From an uncultured Prevotella sp. (GTDB lineage: Bacteria > Bacteroidota > Bacteroidia > Bacteroidales > Bacteroidaceae): DNA of 57,099 nucleotides. Below the pieces are notes generated by a model. The model did no database searches, was not told the origin of the DNA, and saw only the letters and a program-made list of their open reading frames with translations. The number at the start of each line of letters is the position of its first letter. Position 1 is the stretch's first letter. Shown here in pieces: positions 21,001 through 29,368 of the stretch. Position numbers and translations under genes: made by a program. The DNA is taken from positions 1 to 57,099 of the forward strand of contig UQZX01000019.1 in the NCBI GenBank assembly GCA_900545525.1, in the 5' to 3' direction.

Positions 21001-22641
21001 TACATTCTTCATCATGAGGTCCCAGTTGCCCTGTTTCGGATTGTTGCTGGTATTTTTCAGAGACTTCACAAAGAGCGCCTGACTTACGTCGAGTATGTCC
21101 GATGCAAACTCTCCCACCTGATATGTCACTCCGCCATACGTATACTCGTATGCCACGGCAAGCACCTGGTCGGTCTGCAGGGATGTTTTCAGCGACACAT
21201 AGCCCAAAGACTTGTTCACGGTATATTCCGAACTGTTGAGCAGGCGGGCGCTCTCAAGCTTCTCATAGTCGGCACCTCCCACGAAGCCGGGTATCCCGTC
21301 GAGCACGGTATTGGTCTGGTCGATGTCCCTTGCCGCCACATAACTGCTCACCATTGCACCATACTCACCGTTGGCATTGTTGCCCGGAACGGGCAGCCCG
21401 CCGCCTCCCCACATGGGGTTGCTTACCTTTGTGTTTTCGCCAAGGTCGGTAAGGGCTACTATGTTACGGGTGTTCGATGTGTTTCCGGTCTTGTTCGTCA
21501 CCCATATCTCCACCCTGTTGATATTGATACCAGTGGTGATGTTGGGCAATGTCTTCATAGCGTCGTCGTATCTGTCGCGGAAATACTGAGAAAGGAAGAA
21601 GTGCCGGTTCTCTTCATAGTCGGCAACATTTATCTCAAACGGTGTCAGCTGCACGCCGCCACGCGACGACACGCTCTTCGTGGACGACTTTTTCTGCGAC
21701 ACGACGGTTTGCAGCCTGAGCTTGCCGAACTGCAGGTCGGTGCGTATACCGAACAGCGAGCTGGCTCCCTTTACGAGCGATGAGTTGCTCGGAAACGAGA
21801 TGTTTCCTCCCTCCACAAGCTTTATTATCTCGTCTTCCTTGCCCTCATATTTCAGTTTCAGGTTCTGCGCGTCAAAGTCAAAGGTGGCATCGGTGTTGTA
21901 GTTAAGGTTCATGTTCACCTTGTCGCCCACCTTTCCGTTCACGCTCAGGTTTATCTTCTCGTCAAAGTTTATCGCCGTCGTCTTGCGGTTACGTATCGGC
22001 AAAGACGGGTTCTCGATGTTCTTCAGCGTGGCGCCGATGCGCAGCTCTGCCGTTCCCTGCGTCTTTATGCGCACTCCGCCGGGACCGAATATCTTCTCGG
22101 CGGGACCGAGGTCGAAGTGCATATCCGTGAAAGAGAACTTCTCCTTGCCCTTTTCCTTTACAATCTCGTCGTTCTTTGAGCGGAAGAAACGGTCAAACTC
22201 ACGTTTCTCACTCCACTTCCTGTATTCCTCGGGCGACATCATTATGGGTGCGGAAAGATATCCGCCGCCCAGCTTTGAACCGATGAAATAGGTATCGAGC
22301 GTGTCGTTGTACACAGCCTCCTGCTTCATGTTCTCGGGCCAGTCGAGGTCTGCCATTTTCCTGTCGAGGTCGCCGTATGTTATCGGGAACGTGCGCTGCA
22401 CCTTCCATCTTGCGTTCAGCAGCGAGTCGGGAATGGTATCCTCTTCCGCCACAATCACCGGCTGCGCCTTCACCACGCTGCCGCCCTTTGCGCCGCCGGA
22501 GGCGTTGCGCACCGTGTCCTGCGTGCGGTTTGCCTGCTGCCGCGTCCTGTTATTCTGAAGTCCGGGCACGGTAACCACTGCCAGCACGTTTATGCTGAGC
22601 AACACTACCGCCGTTCCCAATATGTGCTTCAGATGTCTCAT
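15076..22641 (-). CDS. sprA: cell surface protein SprA (type IX secretion outer-membrane channel)
   Basis: 2521 residues, the giant size typical of SprA/Sov. It begins with a signal peptide (ILGTAVVLLSINVLAVVTV). It carries SprA repeats with LSVNGKVGDKVNMNLNYN, GGNISFPSNSSLVKGASSLF and YLDDFENTKSAIDV, and ends in amphipathic beta strands typical of an outer-membrane barrel (final LSMKFSLTR). In Flavobacterium, SprA is a 36-strand barrel that forms the translocation pore of the type IX secretion system. The start directly abuts the ruvA stop, so translation is likely coupled. No other T9SS gene is in the window. A lysine-rich low-complexity stretch lies near 16680-16860. Confidence 0.95.
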   Translation of the reverse strand: MRHLKHILGTAVVLLSINVLAVVTVPGLQNNRTRQQANRTQDTVRNASGGAKGGSVVKAQPVIVAEEDTIPDSLLNARWKVQRTFPITYGDLDRKMADLDWPENMKQEAVYNDTLDTYFIGSKLGGGYLSAPIMMSPEEYRKWSEKREFDRFFRSKNDEIVKEKGKEKFSFTDMHFDLGPAEKIFGPGGVRIKTQGTAELRIGATLKNIENPSLPIRNRKTTAINFDEKINLSVNGKVGDKVNMNLNYNTDATFDFDAQNLKLKYEGKEDEIIKLVEGGNISFPSNSSLVKGASSLFGIRTDLQFGKLRLQTVVSQKKSSTKSVSSRGGVQLTPFEINVADYEENRHFFLSQYFRDRYDDAMKTLPNITTGININRVEIWVTNKTGNTSNTRNIVALTDLGENTKVSNPMWGGGGLPVPGNNANGEYGAMVSSYVAARDIDQTNTVLDGIPGFVGGADYEKLESARLLNSSEYTVNKSLGYVSLKTSLQTDQVLAVAYEYTYGGVTYQVGEFASDILDVSQALFVKSLKNTSNNPKQGNWDLMMKNVYYLASSVEKDKFRLDVKFQSDTAGVYLSYIPEAQVKDQPIIKLLGADRLDNNNKVHSNGYFDYVEGYTVSNGRVFFPEAEPFGGYMYKALTEKGIAHDVALKYCFNELYDSTKTTAKQIAEKNKYQLIGQYRGTSANVISLGAYNVPRGSVVVTAGGVTLTEGSDYSVDYSAGEVTILNQSIIDAGTAVSVSLESNTDYAQERKTMLGVNWEYELSKNLLLSGTVQHLSEQALTTKVTMGSEPLNNTLWGFNINWKKESQWLTNILDKLPFLHCTQPSHISFTGEFAQLIAGQASGTQDNASYLDDFENTKSAIDVSAPTSWIISSVPTMFPDHNDKTTLKSGFRRALMAWYNIDPLFTRRSSSLTPGHIKSDLTQLSNHYVREIPVRELYPERNVNSYSGATATLPILNIAYYPSERGPYNFNPNLNYDGTMPEPKQHWGGMMRKLDTNDFETANIEYIEFWMLDPFIYTNRQADANRYGGDFYINLGEVSEDILRDGKKFYESGMPVDGSSAFTTTQWGKIPTQPNVTYAFATSGGSRALQDVGYNGLTDEEERAFGSYQEFLTAIQGKVSAAQFDSIMNDPANDDYHYFRGSDFDRIQASILDRYKRINNPQGNSPDSDSRNESYDTSYKTTPDVEDINQDYTLNEYEKYYQYHVSIRPEDMVVGQNFIVDKRETTASLRNGTTDHVTWYQFRIPLREYEERVGAINDFTSIRFMRMFMTNFELPIVMRFATLDLVRGEWRVYEQPLNAGVNETGKMSVSAVSIEENIDKTPVNYILPPGIRRDQDPTQPQLVESNEQALNIVVTNLSNGEAKAVYKNMSLDIRQYKRLEMFVHANAMEQNSTGLGDNQLALFVRLGSDYKSNYYEYEIPLKLTAPGKYSRYSLPDSRIVWPEDNMLDVPLSMFTALKKARNKAKAQGMASYNNVFSVYDENKPNNKVSIIGNPSLGEIKTMIIGVRNLSNDAKSGEVWVNELRLKEYNNEGGWAAQGALNIQLSDVGTLNATGKIVTEGFGGLEEGVSERTTDNYHTYSLTANVELGKFFPDKAKVTAPLYYSVTREKTSPKYNPLDTDMLLDDALDAAADSHERDSIESIAVTKTTNTNFSLSNVRFGIQTKRHPMPYDPANFSFSYSHSHRHTSGETTVYENEDNWRGAINYSYTPVYKPWEPFKKLIKSKSKWFDILKRFGLNWLPQNVAFNTEMIRNYYELQERDMENLGGSDIPLSFSEQFLWNRDFSIRWDLTRNLHMNFNSATHAQIEEPYTPINKDLYPDQYSAWKDSVWTSIKDFGTPLDYNQSFSLSYQMPLNLIPIFDWINADANYNATYNWTRGTDLEDGTSLGNVISNNRTLNVNGTFNLERLYNHIPFLKKTNERFNKTTRYVKPVNKNKKNAAAQKEAKVLPKNKRSFEKEITLLPDTSLIVSHGKNSKKLVVLAKTKEGKAFKIKYKALDNNRIKITSKVDSALTLKLTVSQKTPPDEKSWYKTAQCIARGLMLVRNASFSYRNQYSMSLPGFLPNIGDMFGQRRGDIMSPGLDFAFGLIDDSYIDKSAERGWLLMDGDVATPATTSLTEDLQLRMTLEPVKALKIDLNASRTKTTAKSIQYMYAGMPTTQSGTFTMTTISLGSAFESMGDAGSGYHSASFDKFCRSLDGFRDRVEAQYAGAEYPAGSTLAGNKFDPANGTVNKYSADVMIPAFLSTYTSMGGSSLGLFPALSRLLPNWTVRYSGLGQLPWFRDVFKSINLNHSYKSIYAVGSYSSFSSYMEYMNGLGFVNDATTGNPVPSSMYNVSTVSINEAFSPLLGIDMTFRNNLTCKLEYRSTRVLSLSMTSVQINEASSHDWVLGMGYKINNFNFFGLIGDKKARRAKSRKKGAAADDNKKQASTKGRGGFNSDLNLRLDLSYRKQAAICRDIASMTSSASSGNTAFKMSFSADYSLSRLLTMSFYYDRQTNTPLLSSNSYPTTTQDFGLSMKFSLTR

Positions 22642-23247
22642 TTATTTTATTTGCTTCAATGCCAGTTTCACGACCTGCTCCACGGGAGTATCAGGATTTT
22701 CCTTCAAAATAGCCGCAACGACCTTCGCCGTAGGCGCGGGGGCAAATCCGAGCATGGTGAGTGCTCCCACAGCCTCGTCCCTGACCTCGCTGTTGATGTT
22801 CTGCGCGGCATGCATTCCGCCCTCCGGCATGTCCTGTGCCATACCGCTTGCAGCCACCTTGTCTTTCAGGTCCACTATTATGCGCTGCGCGGTGCGCATA
22901 CCTATGCCCTTCACACCTTTGAGCACGCGCTCGTTACCGGACACTATCACCTCGCAAAGCTCGGCAGACGTGAGTTCGGAAAGTATCATGCGCGCGGTAT
23001 TTGCACCTACGCCCGAAACGCTGATAAGCATGAGAAACATGTCGCGCTCCTGCTTGTTGGCAAATCCGTACAGCGTATACGCATCTTCACGTATACTCTC
23101 AAATACATACAGGCGTACTTCCTTCCTGCCCTGTATGGCGGTATATGTGTTCAGCGAAATATTAAGTCCATAGCCCACACCGCCCGTATCGACAACGGCA
23201 AAGGCAGGGGTGATGTCAACAAGCTCACCCTTTACGTATTCTATCAT
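22642..23247 (-). CDS. ruvA: Holliday junction branch migration protein RuvA
   Basis: 201 residues, the usual length. N-terminal OB-fold domain (MIEYVKGELVDI), then two helix-hairpin-helix motifs (LLISVSGVGANTARMIL and LKGVKGIGMRTAQRIIVDLKD), then a C-terminal domain that contacts RuvB. RuvA binds four-way junctions and loads the RuvB motor. ruvB is not nearby. ruvA directly upstream of sprA is a known neighbourhood in Bacteroidota. No clear -7 box was found just upstream. Confidence 0.96.
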   Translation of the reverse strand: MIEYVKGELVDITPAFAVVDTGGVGYGLNISLNTYTAIQGRKEVRLYVFESIREDAYTLYGFANKQERDMFLMLISVSGVGANTARMILSELTSAELCEVIVSGNERVLKGVKGIGMRTAQRIIVDLKDKVAASGMAQDMPEGGMHAAQNINSEVRDEAVGALTMLGFAPAPTAKVVAAILKENPDTPVEQVVKLALKQIK

Positions 23248-23790
23248 CTGTCTGTTTTTTGTATATATACATTTCTTTAAACGACAATCAGATATGTTTT
23301 ATTGCATCATCCGCGAGTTTTTATCGGGCACAGGCGTCCCCGGCAACAACCGCATGCCACGTCTGGCGGTAGCACAGACAACAGCCGCGGGAAGAGCACA
23401 TCATATATAATAAGGTGTAATATGGCACAGTGATGAAACCGGCATGCCTGACTATCCTTGCCTCAATACGTCTCCTGCCATCGCAATCCTGCCTTTGCAG
23501 GAGGGCAAAAAAGCATGTCTCCATGCCATTTTTACCGCATAAGATAACGGCACAGGAAACCGATTTGCAGCCGTTCTATATCTATTTGAAAATCAAGATG
23601 ATACCTTTTGGCTTCCAAAAGGTGCCCTTTTAGAGGCTGAAAGGCGGCATATTGGAAGCCGAAAGGGCATCTTTTGGAAGGCAAAAGACGGCATCCTGAC
23701 ATTTAATGTCTTTTCTGCCCGCTGCGGACCGATGATGAACGAAAGTTCCAACAAACGCCATGGCGGCTTTGCCGTATGTGTTTTTTTTAC
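23248..23790. other. ruvA-parC intergenic region
   Basis: About 540 nt without a credible gene. Small open frames here have no family pattern, and part of them is the palindromic module array at 23587-23700. The rest shows nothing recognisable. Confidence 0.6.
23587..23700. repeat. palindromic module array, copy 1
   Basis: Successive modules of about 22-23 nt built on CTTTTGGnnnCCAAAAG-like palindromes, introduced by a flank ending in GATGATACC. The reverse complement of copy 2 (37760-37870) shares both the flank and the module order. Open frames across it are produced by the repeat and are not genes. Confidence 0.8.
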
Positions 23791-23799
23791 TATCTTTGC
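23791..23799 (+). promoter_or_regulatory. distal promoter of parC
   Basis: TATCTTTGC is a perfect -7 box, embedded in the same ACTATCTTTGCATA word that recurs 66 nt downstream. It could give a longer parC leader. Confidence 0.5.
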
Positions 23800-23856
23800 A
23801 TAAGATAGGCTGCACCTCAGCAATTTAAAGCAAGCTTTATTGCGTTCGGTTGGCAC

Positions 23857-23865
23857 TATCTTTGC
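23857..23865 (+). promoter_or_regulatory. proximal promoter of parC
   Basis: TATCTTTGC with a T-rich -33 region (CTTTATTG at 23835) sits 51 nt before ATG 23916. Because the predicted start of transcription is near 23872, the upstream in-frame ATG at 23850 would be outside this transcript. Confidence 0.65.
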
Positions 23866-23915
23866 ATATCATATATTATTATAATAATGTAAACGGAAGA
23901 CATACGACAATAAAA

Positions 23916-26624
23916 ATGGACGACGAAATAATGGAAACGCCGCAGGAAACGGGCGGCAGCGGGGAGCACTCGGACTACAAGCCGGTGAACCGCTTCGATG
24001 CTTCGGCGGTGCACCACCTCAGCGGCATGTATCAGAGCTGGTTTCTCGACTATGCCTCATACGTGATACTTGAAAGGGCGGTGCCGCACATCGGCGACGG
24101 ACTAAAGCCCGTACAGCGCCGCATACTCCACTCTATGAAGAGAATGGACGACGGGCGTTACAACAAGGTGGCAAACATCGTGGGGCACACCATGCAGTTT
24201 CACCCGCACGGAGATGCCTCGATAGGCGACGCCCTCGTGCAGCTGGGGCAGAAAGACCTGCTGATTGACTGTCAGGGAAACTGGGGCAACATACTCACGG
24301 GCGACCGTGCCGCGGCACCGCGTTACATAGAGGCGCGCCTGTCAAAGTTTGCGCTCGACGTGGTGTTCAACCCCAAGACAACTGAATGGCAGCTCAGTTA
24401 CGACGGCAGGAACAAGGAGCCTATAACGCTGCCGGCAAAGTTTCCGCTGCTCCTCGCGCAGGGCGCGGAGGGCATAGCCGTGGGTCTTTCGTCGAAAATT
24501 CTTCCCCACAACTTCAACGATATATGCGATGCCGCCGTGAGCTACCTGCACGGTGAGCCGTTCGTTCTTTATCCCGACTTCCCCACGGGAGGCAGCATCG
24601 ACGTCGGAAAGTATAACGACGGACAGCGCGGAGGCACGCTGAAGGTGCGCGCAAAGATAGAGAAGCTGGACAACAAGACGCTCGTCATACGCGAGATACC
24701 TTACGGCAAGACCACCACAACGCTCATCGACTCGATACTGCGCGCCATAGAGAAGGGAAAGATAAAGGTGCGCAAGGTTGACGACAACACGGCGGCACAG
24801 GTGGAGATACAGGTGCATCTTGCACCGGGCGTGTCGTCGGACAAGACGCTCGACGCGCTGTATGCCTTCTCCGACTGCGAGATAAACATCTCGCCAAACT
24901 GCTGCGTCATAGAGGACAACAAGCCCAAGTTCCTCACCGTATCCGACGTGCTGCGCCGTTCAGTGGACCGGACAAAGGAGCTTATACGCACGGAACTGGA
25001 GATACTGAAGGGCGAACTGCTCGAACAGCTGCACTTCGCCTCGCTCGAAAGGATATTCATAGAGGAGCGTATATACAAGGACCGCAAGTTTGAACAGGCG
25101 GCAACGATGGACGCGGCATGCGAGCACATAGACGACCGTCTCACACCGTTCTACCCGCAGATGATACGCGAGGTGACGAAGGACGACATCCTGCGGCTCA
25201 TGGAAATAAAGATGCAGCGCATCCTGAAGTTCAACAAGGACAAGGCGGACGAGCGGATGGCAAGGATAAAGGCGGAGATAGACGACATCGAACGGAGGCT
25301 CGCAAACCTCGTGGAAGTGACCGCGGAATGGTTCACATATCTGAAGGACAAGTACGGAAACGACCACCCGCGGCTGACGGAAATAAAGAACTTCGACACC
25401 ATTGAGGCTGCAAAGGTTGTCGAGGCGAACGAAAAGCTGTACATTAACCGTCAGGACGGCTTCATCGGAACGTCACTCCGCAAGGACGAGTTCGTATGCA
25501 ACTGCTCTGACATCGACGACATAATAATATTCTACAGGGACGGTAAGTACAAGGTGATAAAGGTTGCCGAGAAGGTGTTCGTCGGCAAGAACATAATACA
25601 CATTGCCGTGTTCAAGAAGAACGACAGGCGCACGATATACAACGTTGTGTACCGCGACGGCAAGCAGGGGACATACTACATAAAGCGGTTTGACGTTTCG
25701 TCGATGATGCGCGACAAGGAGTATGACCTTACACAGGGCACGCCCGGCTCGCGCGTCGTATATTTCACGGCTAACCCCAACGGCGAGGCGGAGGTGATAA
25801 AGGTGACGCTGGAGCCTACGCCGAAGCTGAAGAGGATATTCATGGAGAAAGACTTCTCGGAGCTTTCGGTGAAGGGGCGCGGAGCCAAGGGCAACGTGCT
25901 GACACGCAACGTGGTGCACCGCATATCGCTGAAGAGCCACGGACACAGCACGCTGGGCGGCCGCAAGGTGTGGTTCGACCCCGACGTCAACCGCCTGAAC
26001 TACGACGAGCACGGACGGCTGTTGGGAGAGTTCAACGAGACGGACAGCATACTTGTGGTGCTTGACACGGGCGAGTTCTACATCACAAACTTCGATGCCA
26101 ACAACCACTATGAGGACAACATCAGCATAATAGAGAAATTCGACCGCGACAAGGTGTGGACAGCCGTATTGTACGATGCCGACCAGAACGGGCTGCCATA
26201 CATCAAGCGTTTCCTTATGGATGCCACGCGCCGCAAGCAAAGCTACCTCGGCGACAACCCGAAGAGCCGCCGCCTGCTTCTCACCGACGAGCCGTACCCG
26301 AGGCTGAAGATTACGTTTGCAGGGCGCGACCCGCAGAACAGCACAATGGAAATAGACGCGGAGAGCTTCATAGCCGTGAAGGGCTTCAAGGCAAAAGGCA
26401 AGCGCATAGGGCTGTGGGAGGTGGAGAGCGTGGAAATGCTCGAGCCTGAGAAAAGGCCGGAGGAGGACATGACAGAACCGGTGGAGGGCACGGCGGAGGA
26501 AGCTAATGTATCCGCAGAGAAGCCGAAGCCTGAAAACCTCGACCCCGATGCAGGCAAGACGCAGCAGCAGGTGATAGACGAAATAACGGGACAGTTAAGT
26601 CTTTTCGGCGATGAGGATATATAA
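23916..26624 (+). CDS. parC: DNA topoisomerase IV / gyrase subunit A-type protein (ParC)
   Basis: 902 residues from ATG 23916. Breakage-reunion domain with GDGLKPVQRRILHSM near the N terminus, HPHGDASIGDALV, and the catalytic tyrosine in AAPRYIEARLSKFA (Y137). A coiled-coil region follows, then a C-terminal DNA-wrapping beta-propeller (about 480-860). An acidic Glu/Pro-rich tail ends in LSLFGDEDI. It cuts and rejoins DNA with the ATPase subunit ParE, which is not next to it. Assignment to ParC rather than GyrA rests on the divergent N-terminal residues and the propeller, where the GyrA box is not obvious. It is followed by an overlapping gene. Confidence 0.88.
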   Translation: MDDEIMETPQETGGSGEHSDYKPVNRFDASAVHHLSGMYQSWFLDYASYVILERAVPHIGDGLKPVQRRILHSMKRMDDGRYNKVANIVGHTMQFHPHGDASIGDALVQLGQKDLLIDCQGNWGNILTGDRAAAPRYIEARLSKFALDVVFNPKTTEWQLSYDGRNKEPITLPAKFPLLLAQGAEGIAVGLSSKILPHNFNDICDAAVSYLHGEPFVLYPDFPTGGSIDVGKYNDGQRGGTLKVRAKIEKLDNKTLVIREIPYGKTTTTLIDSILRAIEKGKIKVRKVDDNTAAQVEIQVHLAPGVSSDKTLDALYAFSDCEINISPNCCVIEDNKPKFLTVSDVLRRSVDRTKELIRTELEILKGELLEQLHFASLERIFIEERIYKDRKFEQAATMDAACEHIDDRLTPFYPQMIREVTKDDILRLMEIKMQRILKFNKDKADERMARIKAEIDDIERRLANLVEVTAEWFTYLKDKYGNDHPRLTEIKNFDTIEAAKVVEANEKLYINRQDGFIGTSLRKDEFVCNCSDIDDIIIFYRDGKYKVIKVAEKVFVGKNIIHIAVFKKNDRRTIYNVVYRDGKQGTYYIKRFDVSSMMRDKEYDLTQGTPGSRVVYFTANPNGEAEVIKVTLEPTPKLKRIFMEKDFSELSVKGRGAKGNVLTRNVVHRISLKSHGHSTLGGRKVWFDPDVNRLNYDEHGRLLGEFNETDSILVVLDTGEFYITNFDANNHYEDNISIIEKFDRDKVWTAVLYDADQNGLPYIKRFLMDATRRKQSYLGDNPKSRRLLLTDEPYPRLKITFAGRDPQNSTMEIDAESFIAVKGFKAKGKRIGLWEVESVEMLEPEKRPEEDMTEPVEGTAEEANVSAEKPKPENLDPDAGKTQQQVIDEITGQLSLFGDEDI

Positions 26625-27495
26625 AACGGCATTATGCACGATACTGCTTGCAATGTCTGCCGCCGCAAGCGGACAGACGGACAGCACCGAATACATGCGC
26701 GGCTATGCGGCGGGCAGGGCGGCAGCTGCGCTTGAGGGCAGGCAGGAAGACCCTGCGCCGCAGAAGGTAATAACCAATGTGAGGATGCTGGGCGCGGGCA
26801 GCGCTAACATCCTCGACACGTATATATCGCCCGAGAAATACCGCGGCACGGAGCTGCGCTACATCTCACACACCACACGCATGCGTGAATGGGGCACGAG
26901 GGTGTCGCGGCAGATTGTTCATCAGGGATACATATCGCACACGGAAAACCGCTCGGGCGACGGCGACGAAATTGCCGGGATGTACTGTTTCAGCTATGGA
27001 GCGCACTACAACTGGACGCTCTGCGGCGGCAAACTGACATTGAAGGCGGGCGGAACGCTCGATGCTGGCATCGGTTTTCTTTACAACACGCGCAACAGCA
27101 ACAACCCGGCACAGGCACGGATGTCGCTGGCTGTGTCGCCGTCGGCAGCAGCCGAATGGCGCTTCCGCATCCGCCGGCGTCCTTTATCGCTGCGCTATGA
27201 GGTGGGCGCACCGCTCGTAGGGGTGATGTTCAGCCCCAACTACGGACAGTCGTATTATGAGATATTCTCACGCGGAGACTACGATCACAACGTGGTCCCC
27301 ACCACAATATTCTCCACTCCGTCGCTAAGGCAGATGCTGACACTCGACCTGACGCTGCACCGCACGACGCTGCGCGTGGGCTGGCTGGGCGACTGGCAGC
27401 AGGCGGAAGTCAACAACCTAAAATATCATTCTTACTCCAACATGCTCGTAGTGGGCATCGTCAGGAACTTCAAGATTACCCGTGTATCACCATGA
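26611..27495 (+). CDS. DUF3316 family exported protein
   Basis: 294 residues with a signal peptide (ALCTILLAMSAAASGQ). It matches the DUF3316 pattern: EKYRGTELRYISHTTR, a GYISHTENRSGDGDEIAGMY segment, strands ending in aromatic residues, and a C terminus VVGIVRNFKI typical of an outer-membrane barrel. Role unknown. Its ATG lies inside the last codons of parC (14-nt overlap), and its stop overlaps the next start (ATGA). All three genes are therefore likely translated as one operon. Confidence 0.82.
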   Translation: MRIYKTALCTILLAMSAAASGQTDSTEYMRGYAAGRAAAALEGRQEDPAPQKVITNVRMLGAGSANILDTYISPEKYRGTELRYISHTTRMREWGTRVSRQIVHQGYISHTENRSGDGDEIAGMYCFSYGAHYNWTLCGGKLTLKAGGTLDAGIGFLYNTRNSNNPAQARMSLAVSPSAAAEWRFRIRRRPLSLRYEVGAPLVGVMFSPNYGQSYYEIFSRGDYDHNVVPTTIFSTPSLRQMLTLDLTLHRTTLRVGWLGDWQQAEVNNLKYHSYSNMLVVGIVRNFKITRVSP

Positions 27496-28505
27496 AAAAG
27501 ACGGTTTTGTTTATATGTGCACTGCTAATTGCCTCCGGCATGGTGTCGTGCATAGACGAGGAGGAGTATGCCGACAGTCCGCGCGGCAACTTCGAGGCAC
27601 TTTGGCGCATAATGGACGAGCACTATTGTTTCTTCGACTACAAGCACGAAGCTTACGGTCTTGACTGGGACGAGGTGTATGAGCGGTACTCACGGCAGGT
27701 TGACGACGGCATGACCGAGGCACAGATGTTCGAGGTTTTGGGCAATATGCTCGGCGAACTACGCGACGGGCACGTGAACATGTATGCTCCCTTCGACCTC
27801 TCGCGGTACTGGAGCTGGCACGAAGACTTCCCCGCCAACTTCAGCGACACGCTGCAACGGCGTTATCTCGGCACCGACTACAGGATTGCATCGGGGCTGA
27901 AATACCGCAAGCTCGACGACAACATAGGATATATTTACTGCGGAACGTTCGACACGGCGTTTGGCGACGGCAATCTTGATGAGGTGATGCTGGCGCTCGC
28001 GACGTGCAACGGACTGATACTGGATGTGCGCGACAACGGCGGCGGACAGCTCACGGCGGCAACAAAACTGGCTGCACGCTTCACCAACAAGGACATCCTC
28101 GTGGGATACATGCGCCACAAGACGGGACGCGGACGTTCTGACTTCTCGGGCATGAAGGAGCAGCGTCTGAAGCCTTCGGCTGGCATACGCTGGCAGAAAA
28201 AGGTGGTTGTGCTGACGAACAGGAGCGTATACAGCGCGGCAAACGAATTTGTTAAGTATATGAAGTGCTGCCCCGGTGTGACGGTGGTGGGCGACCGCAC
28301 GGGCGGCGGCGCAGGCATGCCGTTCAGCAGCGAGATGCCCAACGGGTGGAGCGTGAGGTTCAGCGCATGTCCGATGTACGACCGCGAAGGGCGGTGTACG
28401 GAGTTCGGCATAGAGCCTGACCATGCCGTGGGGATAACGGACGAGGACTTCCGGCGCGGGCGCGACACGATAATAGAATTTGCACGGACGCTGATTAACG
28501 GCTGA
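27492..28505 (+). CDS. S41-family peptidase lipoprotein
   Basis: 337 residues. A lipoprotein signal ends at LIASGMVSC, placing the protein on a membrane surface. The S41 (tail-specific/tricorn-type) fold is shown by GYIYCGTF, the GLILDVRDNGGGQ motif (about 175-187) and the catalytic serine region VLTNRSVYSAANEF. A TGGGAGMPFSSEMPNG segment follows. No PDZ domain is apparent, so it is the short form. The substrate is unknown. It is coupled to the DUF3316 gene by an ATGA overlap, which hints at a shared envelope role. Confidence 0.87.
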   Translation: MKKTVLFICALLIASGMVSCIDEEEYADSPRGNFEALWRIMDEHYCFFDYKHEAYGLDWDEVYERYSRQVDDGMTEAQMFEVLGNMLGELRDGHVNMYAPFDLSRYWSWHEDFPANFSDTLQRRYLGTDYRIASGLKYRKLDDNIGYIYCGTFDTAFGDGNLDEVMLALATCNGLILDVRDNGGGQLTAATKLAARFTNKDILVGYMRHKTGRGRSDFSGMKEQRLKPSAGIRWQKKVVVLTNRSVYSAANEFVKYMKCCPGVTVVGDRTGGGAGMPFSSEMPNGWSVRFSACPMYDREGRCTEFGIEPDHAVGITDEDFRRGRDTIIEFARTLING

Positions 28506-28535
28506 AAGGGCAATAAACTGAGCTTTTATTAAAGG

Positions 28536-29306
28536 ATGATAAGAATAGAAGACCTTACCGTGGGGTATGCCTCGGGCAACGGCACACGGACGGTGGCGGC
28601 AGGACTGAGCGCATCGTTGCACGGCGGCGAGATGACATGTCTTATCGGTGCAAACGGCGTGGGCAAGTCTACGCTGCTCCGGACGCTGTCGGGTTTTCAG
28701 CCGCCGCTGGCAGGTGACATTTACATCGACGGCAGGAAGATAAGCAGTCACACGCCTTCACAGCTGTCGCGGATGATAAGCGTGGTTCTCACAGACCGTC
28801 CTGCTACGGGCAACCTGACGGTGGAAGAATTGGTTGCACTTGGCAGAAGTCCTTACACCGGCTTCTGGGGAACGCTGAAAGAGGACGACAAGCGGGTGGT
28901 GGACGAAAGTCTCGGGCAGGCGGGCATAAAGCATCTTGCCGGACGGATGATAAGCTCGCTGAGCGACGGAGAGCGTCAGAAGATGATGATTGCAAAGGCT
29001 TTGGCACAGCAGACGGGCGTGATTTTCCTCGACGAACCTACTGCATTTCTCGACTATCCGAGCAAGGTGGAGATGATGCAGATGCTCCACAGTCTGGCAA
29101 AAGACACTGGCAGGATTATATTCATGTCGACACATGACATCGAGCTTACACTGCAAATAGCCGACAGGCTGTGGCTCATGACACAGGAAGGGACGCTGCA
29201 TGTAGGCACTCCGCGCGAACTGGCAGACGACGGTTCGCTGTCTGCGTTCATCAGCCGTGCCGGCATCCGGTTCGATACCGATACTATGTCTATAAGGGTA
29301 AAGTGA
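28536..29306 (+). CDS. FecE/BtuD-like ABC transporter ATP-binding protein
   Basis: 256 residues. Walker A is GANGVGKST (about 40-48), the signature motif is SLSDGERQKMMIAKAL, Walker B is GVIFLDEPTAFLD and the H-loop is STHDIE. Overall it is closest to ATPases of the iron-siderophore, haem and cobalamin importers (FecCD class). It lies 30 nt after the peptidase gene. The matching permease and binding-protein genes are absent here, so its membrane partner must be encoded elsewhere. Confidence 0.9.
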   Translation: MIRIEDLTVGYASGNGTRTVAAGLSASLHGGEMTCLIGANGVGKSTLLRTLSGFQPPLAGDIYIDGRKISSHTPSQLSRMISVVLTDRPATGNLTVEELVALGRSPYTGFWGTLKEDDKRVVDESLGQAGIKHLAGRMISSLSDGERQKMMIAKALAQQTGVIFLDEPTAFLDYPSKVEMMQMLHSLAKDTGRIIFMSTHDIELTLQIADRLWLMTQEGTLHVGTPRELADDGSLSAFISRAGIRFDTDTMSIRVK

Positions 29307-29368
29307 CATGCTGCCGGTCAGCAACTGATATATCTACGGCAAAAAGGGTTGCTGCATGCCGACGGGTG

